A model generated the notes under the pieces. The model ran no database searches. It saw nothing but the letters and a program-made list of their open reading frames with translations, and was not told where the DNA came from. The translations under genes were made by a program, and so were the position numbers. Below are positions 42,090 through 52,706 of a DNA stretch of 64,000 nucleotides, one piece after another. The number at the start of each line of letters is the position of its first letter. Within the stretch, counting starts at the first letter, position 1. Origin of the DNA: Corallochytrium limacisporum (taxonomy: Eukaryota > Opisthokonta); NCBI GenBank assembly GCA_002811645.1, contig PDIP01000012.1, positions 116,452-180,451 of the forward strand, written 5' to 3'.

Positions 42090-43065
42090 CTCTGTGATGG
42101 TATAGGAAGACCAGAGGCCCGTTCGGTGTTCGTGTTTGCAGCTGTGATCACATTGCCGGTGCCATAGCGGCCCCCAAATATCTGTCAGATAGAAGGCTGC
42201 GTTTGCATATTGTGGTATTTTCGTCCACCGTTCCAAGGACATAAACATTCCCAGCCTCTTCCAGCAGTTACGCTATGTCCAACAAAGTATTGAGAAGCAC
42301 GATGGTGGAATGACGACCGCCCCCGGGGAGACCCGCCACTCTTCCCCGCAGCAGGCGGGTGATGCGACCGTACCCCCGTAACCCACTCACAAGTTGATGC
42401 GTTTGCTGCGTAGGCAATTTGCGGCTGTTGGCTTTCACGCTGTCCAAGCCCTTCAGTTTTGGGTGGTGCAGAGCGCGTCCCTTCCCCGGTCCCTTCCCAC
42501 CGGGCCCAGCCGCCAGCTCTGTGACGCGTTTGATGGCGCGCGTCGATAGTGAAAGTATTTCTGGAACTGAGCGCCGGAAAGGCCAAGAAATCAGGGGGCG
42601 GGGGACCAAAGAAACTGGGCCAAGCATGAGAGAGGGAGCGCCGCAGGAAATCAATTTCACACACGGGTAAGAGGGGGAAGAATGGGGGAGAGTGGTTGGG
42701 ACGAGAGGTGAGAACAGACCCCTCCCGCCCCCCCCACCGGCTCCTCCGCCCCTCGGGGCCCCAGGGGGGGGGTGTTAGTGCTACAGCGTAGGTCTTAGTA
42801 TCATTGTATAGTATTGATCGCAGGGGTGCGAGGGCGTGTTGCTCCGGACCTACAGGTTCGGGTCTCTGAAAACTTGCCGTCGTTGGAACCTTTGCAGTAC
42901 CCCACGGAGTCTTTCTTCGCTAACTCGTGGTCGTTCTCACCTGACCATTTCTCAAATACATAATCAGATATGATGAGAGATGAATGTATTATATGAATGT
43001 TAAATAATTTCGGAAACACCAAAAGCAGATCTCCGGCGAGTGGTCTTTTCACTTGAGCGATTTGT
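42090..43065. other. intergenic region between BAR-like and cyclase genes
   Basis: Nearly 1 kb between two minus-strand genes, so it holds the BAR-like gene's promoter and the cyclase 3' UTR. A C7/G-rich block lies at 42727-42773. The minus frames here overlap the optional N-terminal extension of the BAR-like gene. Sequence near 42960-43020 is AT-rich, as expected for a 3' UTR. Confidence 0.4.
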
Positions 43066-46000
43066 TCACCTGCCTTCCCCGTTCACTTCCCTCAGAGGTG
43101 CGGACACAATGGACAGGCTCGAGGGACGGTGAGCGTGAATCGCCGACAGACGTGGGCTAAACGACCCACTCGATGATATTCTCGGGCTCGAAGGACGAGG
43201 GCTGAAGCCGGTCCTGATGGCTTCCCAGAAGAGATCAATGAGAGCTGGGATAACAGGGTCACTGGGCCGCTCAGTCAGCAAATCTTGCATATCATGAGCG
43301 CCTTCTTCATTGCCATCCATGAACATCTTGTCCCAGGCCTTATGGTAGCGGTAGATCCAGACGATTGTCTCATCAGGAACTTCGCTGCGGTAGTCCATAA
43401 GCTCGTAGAACAGCAAGGTCCGCTTCTTCTTCGTCATCCAATGAATCCTTCGGCAAACGAACATGCCCTTAGGCATCCGCTCATAAGTGTCTTCACTGAT
43501 TAGCAAAACCGTGCCGAAAGCCTTACTAGCGCCTTCCAACTCTTCAGCAATTTCGGGGCCATCACCAATAGCAGTGTAGTTGTAGCGATGACTGGAACCG
43601 AAGTTGCCCACAAAGCAGTAGTCTGTGTGAACACCACAGCGTGCTACAACGGGCAAAATCTCCTCAGGGTAGCCGCGCTGTCTCAACTCCTCTGTAACAT
43701 AGTGCAGGCGTTTCTGACTCTCCAAGGCACTTACCATAGCTTGGGCAACATGGTTCGGCTGATCGCTGGGCGCATTCCAGAAGCAGGCAATGGCGTCGCC
43801 AATGAATTTGTCAATGTTGCCGCCATGATCCAGCAAGACATTGGACATTTCACCAAGATACAGGTCCATTAGCTCACCCAGCTGAAGAGGAGTCAGGGCC
43901 TCCGAAATGGTGGTGAAGTTGGCAATGTCAGAGAAAGTTACAGTAATCAGACGCTCATCAAAACCAAGCTTGGGTGCAAAGCTCCTCATTACAGCAACTG
44001 ACTTTTCCTTCTTCGTCAGGGCCTTCGCCATACCAGCTGCAATAGATCCTCGACGAGTTCGCAGATCTTCCTTTTCGTCCTTCACCGGGGCCTCGTCTTC
44101 GTCGTACGGATCCAAGTTCAAAAGCTTGTGCGCCAAGCCAGCAGGCACATACGCTCCGAAATTTGCCAACATCCTTTCGGTTTTGACAATGACGTTTCTC
44201 AGTTCGTAAGATTCCACCGTACGATTGCTGGCGAAGTGGACCATCTTCATGAAGTACTTGCTGTGACGATCCTGTGGAAGAGTTTTGCCCTTGGGTCCTC
44301 CTCCACGAGTCATGAAGGACAAGGCTTCTGTATCATATTTCAGACCACGAAGCATGAAATTGAGAGCCGTGATGACAATTACAAGCATGGCCACAGCAAG
44401 ACCCACAGCGGGTAGAATAATAGGCAATAAATCAATTCCAACAGCCTTGTTGAAGTCTCGGACATCAAAGTCAAGTGCCGCAATCGCGATCCATTCCAGG
44501 TCATCCTCAGAGAGACGATAGATACGGTAAATATAAGTCACCTGGCCAATGACTTGGGCCTGTAACTCCGTACTGTTGTCAATGTTTGCCCAAGAACCAC
44601 CGAAGTTGTTCACCAAATCCTGGGACACGGTCTCGATGATCCTTGCAGACGTCTGCCTCTCGTCTGATGGGGCCACGAGGTCTACGTTAGTGTCCTTGTT
44701 CGCGTTGTAGAAATCAACTTCCTCGTTGACCGGTCCAGTGGCGTTCGTCGCTTGGACACAGGTGCCATCCGAGTGAGTATAAGGAAGGTAGGATGTCGCT
44801 GCAAGCAGACAGCCGTCGCTGAGACCTACAGGGTTAGTCTCGAAAGTGGTAGGGCCATTTTTCCTAATGACGATGAAGTAAGTCAACCTGGACACCTCTG
44901 TAGGAGAGAACTGCAGAGAAGTCACAATCTCATCACGGAGGCAGCTCATCTGGAACGAGAAGTTGCGACTTGTAAGAGACTGCCAGAGCACGTAATTGGG
45001 TTCTCCACTTTCGGTATCGTAGCTTTGAATAGTTGGTTGGACCAGGCCACCCATAACGTTCGGACAGAACTCTGACGCAGTCACAGGTGGAAGCGTAACG
45101 ACAGCTGGGCAATTTGTGGTCCTCTCCTCATCAGCAATAGGAGTGTCAGTGCCATTAATTTGTCCACCACATGCGGCATCCTTCGTGGTAAAGGCAAGCT
45201 CCTCCGCAATAGGAAGGATGACCACATTTGATGTCTCTGTGTTCGCAGCTGTCTCACCAGGGTTGTTTTCGCTTTCGTCGGGGACATTGATTGCTCGGCA
45301 CTCTGGACCAACGTTGGTGCAGTTTGTGAAGGAGTAAATTGAGTAGTCACCGCTGTCTAGATCCTCGACTGCTGCAACTTTGTCGCGGACGAAAACACTT
45401 GAACATCCAGAGTATTCGTTGTAGAATTGTGTGGAATTGGGACAGTTGGAGCCAGTGGGAAGTGGGAGGAGTCGCAGTGCACCCTCAGTGTTATCACCTG
45501 TTTCCGGAACTTTCGCCACTGTAAGCCCTCCAACATTGTCAGAGCTTTCCACAAGCACCATGAAATTTAGAACTTCTTCTAAGCTCAAGAGCACAGGATC
45601 CGCGTCAGGAAACTCGGCTTCCAAGCCTGGCACATTAAGCAGCACAGTGCCATACATGATTCCCTTCTGTACTGAGCCAAGGCTGTCCATTGCCCCGTAA
45701 ATCATTTGCCTAAAAGATTGAATCATTAGCGCTAGCGAGGGGCCTACCAAAATCCCTTCCAAATCTGCACCACGATCATTGGCAAATGTGATAAACATGT
45801 TCACGTTGTAGAAGACCAAAGCAGCAAACGGAATCGTGAATACCAGGGGAATGATAAGCTGCAAGCTGATGATTTTCCGATACCACACATGACTTCTGCG
45901 ACTATACATTCGGTCCACGAACGCACCGGGAGTGTTCACTTGCTCTTTCTCTTCTTCAGCTACCCGCTTTGAATCCTTTTTGCGCTTGAACAGGCGGCTT

Positions 46001-46224
46001 CCACCCTTCCATGACGATACCGAGCTGTATCGTTTGGTAGCCTGAGCTGACATGCTCTTTGCTTTCGGCTTGGGTTCCACGCCATAGCTTCCAAAGGAAG
46101 AGATCGACAGCTTTGGCCCGGACTTTGGTGTCTGTGGTACCTCGCCCATATTCAGGTCCTTTTCAAGAGAACCCATCGCCGAATCCGGCGGGGTACTCGT
46201 ATCACTGCTGTTCCGACTCATCAT
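43066..46224 (-). CDS. transmembrane class III nucleotide cyclase with altered transition-state residues
   Basis: A 1,052-residue protein: cytosolic Ser/Lys-rich N-terminus (1-115), TM1 (~118-145), a ~450-residue extracellular sensor region with many NxS/T sites and Cys (Cache-like in layout), TM2 (~598-622), a linker, and one cyclase homology domain (~750-960). Metal-binding Asp766 (FSDIANFT) and Asp810 (DKFIGDAIACFW) are present, as is the base-selecting Lys806, with Thr in YTAIGD, favouring ATP. However the usual VNxAxRLE helix reads PEIAEELE: Glu891 replaces the transition-state Asn and Glu895 the Arg. A homodimer should therefore be weak or inactive, unless it pairs with another subunit. 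Both residues were checked on the DNA. The ~90-residue C-terminus is Ser/Pro-rich. Adenylate versus guanylate specificity is inference. Confidence 0.88.
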   Translation of the reverse strand: MMSRNSSDTSTPPDSAMGSLEKDLNMGEVPQTPKSGPKLSISSFGSYGVEPKPKAKSMSAQATKRYSSVSSWKGGSRLFKRKKDSKRVAEEEKEQVNTPGAFVDRMYSRRSHVWYRKIISLQLIIPLVFTIPFAALVFYNVNMFITFANDRGADLEGILVGPSLALMIQSFRQMIYGAMDSLGSVQKGIMYGTVLLNVPGLEAEFPDADPVLLSLEEVLNFMVLVESSDNVGGLTVAKVPETGDNTEGALRLLPLPTGSNCPNSTQFYNEYSGCSSVFVRDKVAAVEDLDSGDYSIYSFTNCTNVGPECRAINVPDESENNPGETAANTETSNVVILPIAEELAFTTKDAACGGQINGTDTPIADEERTTNCPAVVTLPPVTASEFCPNVMGGLVQPTIQSYDTESGEPNYVLWQSLTSRNFSFQMSCLRDEIVTSLQFSPTEVSRLTYFIVIRKNGPTTFETNPVGLSDGCLLAATSYLPYTHSDGTCVQATNATGPVNEEVDFYNANKDTNVDLVAPSDERQTSARIIETVSQDLVNNFGGSWANIDNSTELQAQVIGQVTYIYRIYRLSEDDLEWIAIAALDFDVRDFNKAVGIDLLPIILPAVGLAVAMLVIVITALNFMLRGLKYDTEALSFMTRGGGPKGKTLPQDRHSKYFMKMVHFASNRTVESYELRNVIVKTERMLANFGAYVPAGLAHKLLNLDPYDEDEAPVKDEKEDLRTRRGSIAAGMAKALTKKEKSVAVMRSFAPKLGFDERLITVTFSDIANFTTISEALTPLQLGELMDLYLGEMSNVLLDHGGNIDKFIGDAIACFWNAPSDQPNHVAQAMVSALESQKRLHYVTEELRQRGYPEEILPVVARCGVHTDYCFVGNFGSSHRYNYTAIGDGPEIAEELEGASKAFGTVLLISEDTYERMPKGMFVCRRIHWMTKKKRTLLFYELMDYRSEVPDETIVWIYRYHKAWDKMFMDGNEEGAHDMQDLLTERPSDPVIPALIDLFWEAIRTGFSPRPSSPRISSSGSFSPRLSAIHAHRPSSLSIVSAPLREVNGEGR

Positions 46225-46578
46225 TCTACTGATTCTTTTCCAAACTCTTTACTGGCTTTCACTTGCCACGGAAAGAATTTTAACTACTTTCCCATTTCTC
46301 ACCCTTGCAGAAAAATAATGTTTCAAAATTTTATACCGATTTTGGATAGTTTTACATTTATTTTGTCACATCTGCATATAATCTATACATTTGAATTTGG
46401 ATTCCGAAATAGCTTTTGGCATCCAACCCGTACAGTGATCGGAGTTGTTTGAAACCATAGGTATATCACACATAGACTGATAACGGTGTATAATACGCAG
46501 AGTATATCTCCATTTGAAACAACAAAACTCTCTGCATCGTCTACACCATCTATTGATGGTGTTTGTGCAAAGTATTAA

Positions 46579-47361
46579 ATGTTCATGGCTCCACTCCGGC
46601 TCGCGTTGCACAGAACCCAACAGCGTACCGCAGAACACAGAGCGCACTCCCAGTGGCTTCTTGGTAGTCTGCCCCCTACAAGGCACTTTCTATCCCGGCG
46701 CTTTCGTCCCTTGAAATTGCAATATATTAAATATGAATGGAACGGACCAAAAGCGTGGAGCATCTGTAAACAGAGGACGGAGTTTGGGCCAATGACGAGA
46801 ACCTCGCAGGGTTGGTTCGCCTCTACGCGACGAAGCAAGGGCGGTCGCTCCGCCTTTCCCCTCCCAACCCCACAACTTTTGGCCGAAAATTGGCATAGGT
46901 TGGGTATGGAGCAAAGAATTTTGGTTGACGTTGGCCAAAAACGGTCATGGCAGCTATGCCAATCGGAAGAAAAATTTTCCAATTTCCACTCTTTCTCCAA
47001 TAGTAAATGTATGGATAGTTGTCGTTCGTCTCAGTCTTGGCTCCTCTTGTGTTCAACATTTTCTGTCCGGACCGGGGAAAACCGAAGTACATTAAATATA
47101 GAACAGCAACGAATCACGTCCCGAGCACTCTGTTCCGTCCTCAACTCGGAGAGCTCCCTGCCCAGCCTCTCGTTCGCCTTCTCCGATTGGCCTACTACCC
47201 TTGCTAGTAATGAAACCGTGCCTGAAATTTTCAGTTTCGGAGGCGCAGGACCCGCCTGCAAGCGAAACGAGGCATGTCTGTGGTGCTCTTCTCGCCTGCA
47301 CTTGTACCCGAAGACCTGTCCACTGATTTCGCTGTTCACTGGTCCTGGAAGAGTTGCGTGA
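46579..47361 (+). CDS. orphan open frame, doubtful
   Basis: A 260-codon ATG-initiated frame. A frame this long is unexpected by chance at about 50% GC, yet the product is rich in Arg, Ser, Trp, Cys and His, has no recognisable domain, signal peptide or membrane helix, and overlaps long frames on the other strand. Three TATA-like islands fall inside it. It may be a chance frame over untranslated or noncoding transcripts, or a lineage-specific gene. Confidence 0.15.
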   Translation: MFMAPLRLALHRTQQRTAEHRAHSQWLLGSLPPTRHFLSRRFRPLKLQYIKYEWNGPKAWSICKQRTEFGPMTRTSQGWFASTRRSKGGRSAFPLPTPQLLAENWHRLGMEQRILVDVGQKRSWQLCQSEEKFSNFHSFSNSKCMDSCRSSQSWLLLCSTFSVRTGENRSTLNIEQQRITSRALCSVLNSESSLPSLSFAFSDWPTTLASNETVPEIFSFGGAGPACKRNEACLWCSSRLHLYPKTCPLISLFTGPGRVA

Positions 47362-49781
47362 TATTTTGAAATACATTTTATATGAAAGACGAACACACCT
47401 ATGCAACGGATGAGAGGTAGAGGAGGGGTAGTGGGGAACACGACCTGGATTGCTGCCAAAATGATGTCCACAGAGCGATAAGAACAGAAATCACAAACCT
47501 TCTCTCTCTATCGCTATTGTCACTACTGCTGATCACTTGATAATACTCGATGCGCTGCGATGTGCCATGCACGGTGATACCGGAACTCATTTGGTGGAAC
47601 AGCGCGTCATTCCCTGATGATTCTGACGCTTCATAAAAGCTTCTGCGGGACTGACAGAATGCTAATGCTGTGTGGTGCAGGCGAACGTGGCACTGCTAGG
47701 TGTGTGCGGGTTCCTTGGAGTGGCACATTCCACCAAATGAAACGACCTTGAAAACCTCCCTCCCCCCCCCCCCCCTTCTACTCTTTTCTTCTACTCCCGG
47801 CTTTCTCTCCTGTTGTCACTCCCAGCCTCCTATCACCATCCTTTCAGGGGCTGCTGGAATTCTCTAATGTTTTCTACCAGCATCTGTGTATAGGGGGAGG
47901 CCCCTCCCTCCTCTCCACCGCTGGGCTTACTCCTAACTCCCGCCCCCGGAGGCCTATTGCCCCTCAATCGAAGCCGAAAGAAGACGAACATGCGCTTCAC
48001 GCAAGTCCGCGATGAAACACCGAGGACCCCCCCCCTTGCTGCATCTCCGTCTTCAGTCTTCATTATTCTTCGCTACTGAAGGTAGTGCAGAAATGGTCCG
48101 GGAAACATGGGCGCAATGGGCGGCGGAATTGGGAATTGTTCACTGGAAGGTGGACCGCAAAACTCGTCCCCGAGCACGAAACTTGTGGGGCAGGGAAACA
48201 AAACAGCAATATAGACCATATACTGAAACCGAACAGGGACGTACCGGGGCTAGGCAAGATATCGACGTCGATCTGGTGGACAAAAGAGAAGAAGACTGGG
48301 GGAGGTGCAACAAGAACTTTGGGTGCTGGAGCGCTGAAAATGATCAATCAAATATTTCGAATCTACAAATACACTGTAAATATGTAGTTTGCTCTTCTAA
48401 GTCAGATTTCATATTCAATGATTGTTGTATATGCATATCTCTGAATGTTAATCAAAGTAATCAACGCATTGACCAATGGGGAGGTAGTACTCATGCCCAA
48501 GTCCAAGCTGCGGAGGCCCCTGCAGCTCGGCCCCTTCCCTCCTCTTCGCGTCTTCTTCGCGCTCGCGACAAGCCGCGTCGAGAGCCACTTTAGACTATGG
48601 TTGATATGTGAGTGCGCATGCAGTAGACATCCTCCTAGAGTACGGACCTGCTTTGGTGCAGAACGGGTCGTTGGATACTGCTTTGAATAGTCAAGTTGAC
48701 GACATAACACATTTCAGAACCCCTTCTTATTTGCATCAGAGAAGGAAACCGAAGACAACAGGGAAGATGCATGTGGTCGTGTGTCGCCGGTGCATATTCT
48801 ATGTACTACTATAGTACTGTTTACAACAGCAAAATTGTGCTGCAACTGAAGCAGCAGGGGGTTGACTGCTGCACGAGAGTGGACTCCGTCCCTTCTTGTG
48901 TCATTTTGTGGTATCGGGCGTGGAACATGCTGAAATAGAACATTTCTGTGGTGCACGTACGGAGGATGTTTCACATGAAGATGATGTGATGATGCTGCCT
49001 GTCTATGCTTGGAGGCAAGATGATGGGGCCATTTTGAAGACCACAAATTATGGATCTCGAGATCGCTCACATATCTTCTTTACCACCGAGCAGAAGTCCT
49101 GCAGCCACACAATACGGACTATGGGTTGCACACACTTGGCATTTTCCCCCTGGAGTTAGAATTGACAGACGGCAGCGTGATGGAGAATCAGCTCGGAGCA
49201 CTCACATGCCATCCCAGTCAAAAAGCAGTGAATGCTCTGCGGGAACCGCACGGCAGTGCAGTACTAGAAAAAGAGTTTTCGATGTCTAGTCACCTGAGAC
49301 TGAGTTGTAATTGCGCTTAACCAGCCCCAGACCGCGTGCATCTGGAAATCCATCCTAAAGGTTCTCCCTCAATGCACCTAAAAACAACAATAACAATCTA
49401 ACTGGCTTTTTGCAGTGAGAATGGCTGGGGTACTAGCGGGGTGAGAACTCATCAGTCCAGTTGCTCGGGCCCTTCTCCTGCCTCCACGGGACAACCGTTG
49501 ACGAAGAAATCGGTGAAAGGTGGAGTACATTTGTGCGTCATTGAATTTTCTCCAGGCATATCACGGCTCGGTGTCCTTCGCGGTCCCTGTCGTCTCGCGA
49601 CTGTAATTGAAAATTAATGAAGAAAAAATTTCAAACCGTTTTGGTGCGCTGATACTCGGGTTCTCGACGTCTGGAGACAAAAACAGTAGCCTCGGTATTT
49701 TCGATGGGATCCTGAATTCCTCCTGCAACTGTTATCATACACGCCCCTCCCAATTATACAACGAAATGCCGAAGATTCTAC

Positions 49782-49801
49782 GTATAGTACATTTACTATA
49801 C
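49782..49801. repeat. perfect 8-bp hairpin, AT-rich
   Basis: GTATAGTA-CATT-TACTATAC: two perfect 8-base arms around a 4-base loop, followed directly by a CAG triplet run. On the minus strand it includes the ATAGTAAATGTA core shared with other islands in the window. Confidence 0.7.
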
Positions 49802-50929
49802 AGCAGCAGCAGCTTCGGAAAAACCCGAGTCCCACAGTTTATCGGACCCACCCATCATCGTGTTTGCTGTCGCCTTCGAGAGTAACCCTGTTGAAACATG
49901 ACGGTCCGGTACTGAATCATAGTGCGCCCATGCACTTCGATAAATGCATGAATTGAAGAAAAATGAGTAAACAGAGGACACCAGGAGTTTGTAGAATTTT
50001 CAGAGACCAAGGAGGAAATGTAAACTTCGTGGTTCTCTTTGGCGACAATCTATGGAACCGCCCTAAAAATGTGGCAGCAGCATCTCGCCTTTCCCATCGC
50101 TATTGAAGAGTATATCATCCGGTGCTAATTAGTCTCCTGTACTTTTTAACAGAGAGAGTCCTGTACCCCCATCGGTCACAGCGTGTGTTAACTCGCTCAA
50201 CACACAGCACACACCCTATCGGAATACGTTTCCCCTCCCCCTTCCCTCCCAATTGGAGGCGTGTCTCCGCGAGGTTGTTTTGTCATACATGGGCAACCAA
50301 GAAGTAGGGGTCAGCACTTGTTGGGCCCACCCTAGAGTTAGGAAGATTGTCAGCAGCCCTGCAGCGATGCGGTGTGACATTTACGTGGTCGCGAGCCCAC
50401 GCAGAAGTCGTGGTCGAAAATGGACTTTAGACGGCTTAGGTCCTCACACAACACCTCCGAATCACCCTCACACCGCGGTCGCGAAATGTGTCGTGTGGTC
50501 GGGCGGAGTTCGGCGGGGCATCGGGCCCGAAGGGGGGGAGGAGGAATGCTGCGGCTCATACAGGACACTTTTGGCATCGTTGAGGAACGGCTTTATCTTG
50601 GCATATGGCTCGTCAAATGTGTCCATTATCCATTTCCGACTTGATTTTGAATGAACAGTCGAATAGAAACTGAGAAAGACTTATATTGAAACCAAATCAT
50701 TGTGAAATTCATTCGACACCCGGGATGCTATTTCATGTGCTATTTATACATATGTGAAAATAACCCATCCATACCTCATAGCTTTACACAAGGTGCCTGT
50801 TCAATTTTGAAATTCGAGGAGACAAATTGGCGTGTATTTTCTGTGATAGTTCTAAGCTGTTATAGAATCTCAGTGCCTGTAAATTTCATTGCGACATTAT
50901 TGTGAATTGAATTAACAGAAACAGATAAT

Positions 50930-51916
50930 ATGTCTGCAGAAGACGACTATGAATCCCTTGGGGACAACGCAGGAGTCGGCATCCACATGGCTGCTGGCGC
51001 AGCCGCAGGTGTATTTGAACACTGCGCTATGTACCCCCTCGATATGATCAAGACTCGCATGCAGAGTTTGGGAACAACGTCGTTAGCGGAGAGCGGAATT
51101 TTTTCTGCTATGCGGTCAGTGAGTACACGTGAAGGTAGTATGGCATTAGTTCGTGGTCTCGGAGTTATGGCCAGCGGTGCAGGACCTGCACATGCTCTTT
51201 ACTTCGCATCCTACGAAAAGGCAAAGGAAGCCTTGGCCGGTGGTGCAGACTCCGTCATGGCTACCGGAACAGCGGGCGCTCTGGCTACCATTGTTCACGA
51301 CGGTTTTATGAACCCTTTCGATGTCGTGAAACAACGCATGCAGCTCGGACTTACGAAGTACAACAATGCCTTCAATGTTGCCGGATCAATATTGAAGACT
51401 GAAGGTATTGGTGCATTCTACAGGTCATACTCTACACAGCTTACCATGAACATTCCTTACCAGAGTGTCCACTTCGTGGTGTACGAAAAACTTCGGGCGT
51501 ATCTGAATCCCACAGGGGAATACAATCCCAAGGCCCATATTCTTGCGGGTGGTGCAGCCGGCGCAGTGGCAGCCGCTGTCACTACTCCCTTGGACGTAGT
51601 GAAGACTTTGCTGAACACTCAGGAGCTTCCGGGTGCTTCCTCACTCAAGGGTCAATATATTACCGGCGTCTTTGGAGCAGCACGCACAATCAAAGAACAT
51701 GTGGGATATGCAGGATTCTTCCGGGGCATGCGGGCCCGTGTGCTGTTCCATGCTCCTTCTACGGCTATCTGTTGGACCGTTTACGAATTCTTCAAGTTCT
51801 CACTGGCCAAGGACAAGATGGACCAGAACACCGAATCAAAAGGACTTCTCGAATTCAGAAGCCCTGCACACGAGGCCACGGGACGTCGGGTTATGGCTAC
51901 TAGTGCCAAGGAGTAA
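50930..51916 (+). CDS. mitoferrin, mitochondrial iron carrier (SLC25A28/37, MRS3/4)
   Basis: A 328-residue mitochondrial carrier with three ~95-residue repeats and the signature P-x-D-x-x-K/R motif in each: PLDMIKTRMQ (from Pro36), PFDVVKQRMQ (Pro129) and PLDVVKTLLN (Pro220). The opening HMAAGAAAGVFEHCAMYPLD and the third-repeat TPLDVVKTLLNTQE are the hallmarks of mitoferrin rather than other SLC25 carriers; the His of EHC belongs to the residues linked to iron transport in yeast Mrs3. It moves ferrous iron across the inner membrane for heme and Fe-S synthesis. The ~35-residue C-terminal tail beyond the third repeat is extra. The ATG follows an AT-rich leader. It is in tandem with the next gene, 931 bp upstream. 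Confidence 0.93.
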   Translation: MSAEDDYESLGDNAGVGIHMAAGAAAGVFEHCAMYPLDMIKTRMQSLGTTSLAESGIFSAMRSVSTREGSMALVRGLGVMASGAGPAHALYFASYEKAKEALAGGADSVMATGTAGALATIVHDGFMNPFDVVKQRMQLGLTKYNNAFNVAGSILKTEGIGAFYRSYSTQLTMNIPYQSVHFVVYEKLRAYLNPTGEYNPKAHILAGGAAGAVAAAVTTPLDVVKTLLNTQELPGASSLKGQYITGVFGAARTIKEHVGYAGFFRGMRARVLFHAPSTAICWTVYEFFKFSLAKDKMDQNTESKGLLEFRSPAHEATGRRVMATSAKE

Positions 51917-51985
51917 TTTCGGTTGTAGTCATCAAACGGCATTTCTGGGTTGAACACCGTCTTGGAAATTCTCCAGATTGTGTAG

Positions 51986-52038
51986 CATCATTGCCACCAC
52001 CATCATCAATTATGCATCATCATCATCGTCATCAACAT
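51986..52038. repeat. imperfect CAT/CAC trinucleotide run
   Basis: A run dominated by CAT and CAC/CAA triplets starts about 70 bp after the mitoferrin stop, probably within its 3' UTR. Confidence 0.85.
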
Positions 52039-52684
52039 AGTTAGTTTTAGCACCATCCATCTACATAAGCACATCATCAGTGAAAGGTCTGAGAAGTTGA
52101 GGCTTTCGGAGGACATACACACACATAGACCGCACAACCATGGTCAGGTAAAGGGGGTTTGACTGGGATATTTAAATCAGAATTTTTGCGAACTGGACGT
52201 GACCAGCGTAGTCACTCCATCTCCAGCCATCCTCTCCTTCGCTCAAGTCTCTGTGGCTATCGATCATCGCGGGCACACAGAAAATAAAAGATCGACTTTT
52301 TGACATCTTGTGATACTCTTGATAAACCATGGCATGTGTGTAAGTCCATGAGAATAATGAACGTTTCGCGTGAAGGTTTGTAGAATCTACTGCAGTGAGC
52401 GGTGAACGGCAATCCGCGCCGGTCACACCGCCAAACCCCATGGAAATTGATTTTCAGTACACAAACCCCTGTCCCTCCTTAAAACACTCTCGAGCATCGG
52501 TTCTGAGAGTCGAAGACTCGTAGTAATGAACCGAGGTGAAGAAAAACAGTTGCCGCGCTTTTTTTCCTGAGCCCATAGGCTCTCCTTATCACTGTGCCCA
52601 TGTATACTGTACGGCGGCTCACCTAGGGATGCGTCCCGTCTTGAGCGATAACAAGTACGATCCGGACACCAGGTAGGATACGAT

Positions 52685-52706
52685 TCAGGTACCTGTCAGG
52701 TACCTG
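52685..52706. promoter_or_regulatory. tandem CAGGTACCTG palindromes
   Basis: TCAGGTACCTG is repeated twice without a gap (52685-52695, 52696-52706); each contains the perfect palindrome CAGGTACCTG. The pair lies ~140 bp before the ATG at 52848. Paired palindromic sites suggest a dimeric DNA-binding protein; this is inference. Confidence 0.4.

Larger units (their letters stand above)
46225..50929. other. gene-free divergent region cyclase / mitoferrin
   Basis: About 4.7 kb. It contains a C15 tract at about 47762-47777, several TATA-like islands (46722-46743, 47000-47018, 47087-47104 plus; 47371-47383 minus) and perfect AT-rich hairpins at 48803-48817 and 49782-49801. Many overlapping frames exist on both strands; the longest with a true ATG is listed as a weak CDS. 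No known RNA gene was recognised. Confidence 0.45.

Noticed and set aside
42090-42248. 53-residue N-terminal extension of the BAR-like protein
   Set aside because: True ATG in frame, but rich in Trp, His and Cys and unlike the rest of the protein; more likely 5' leader.
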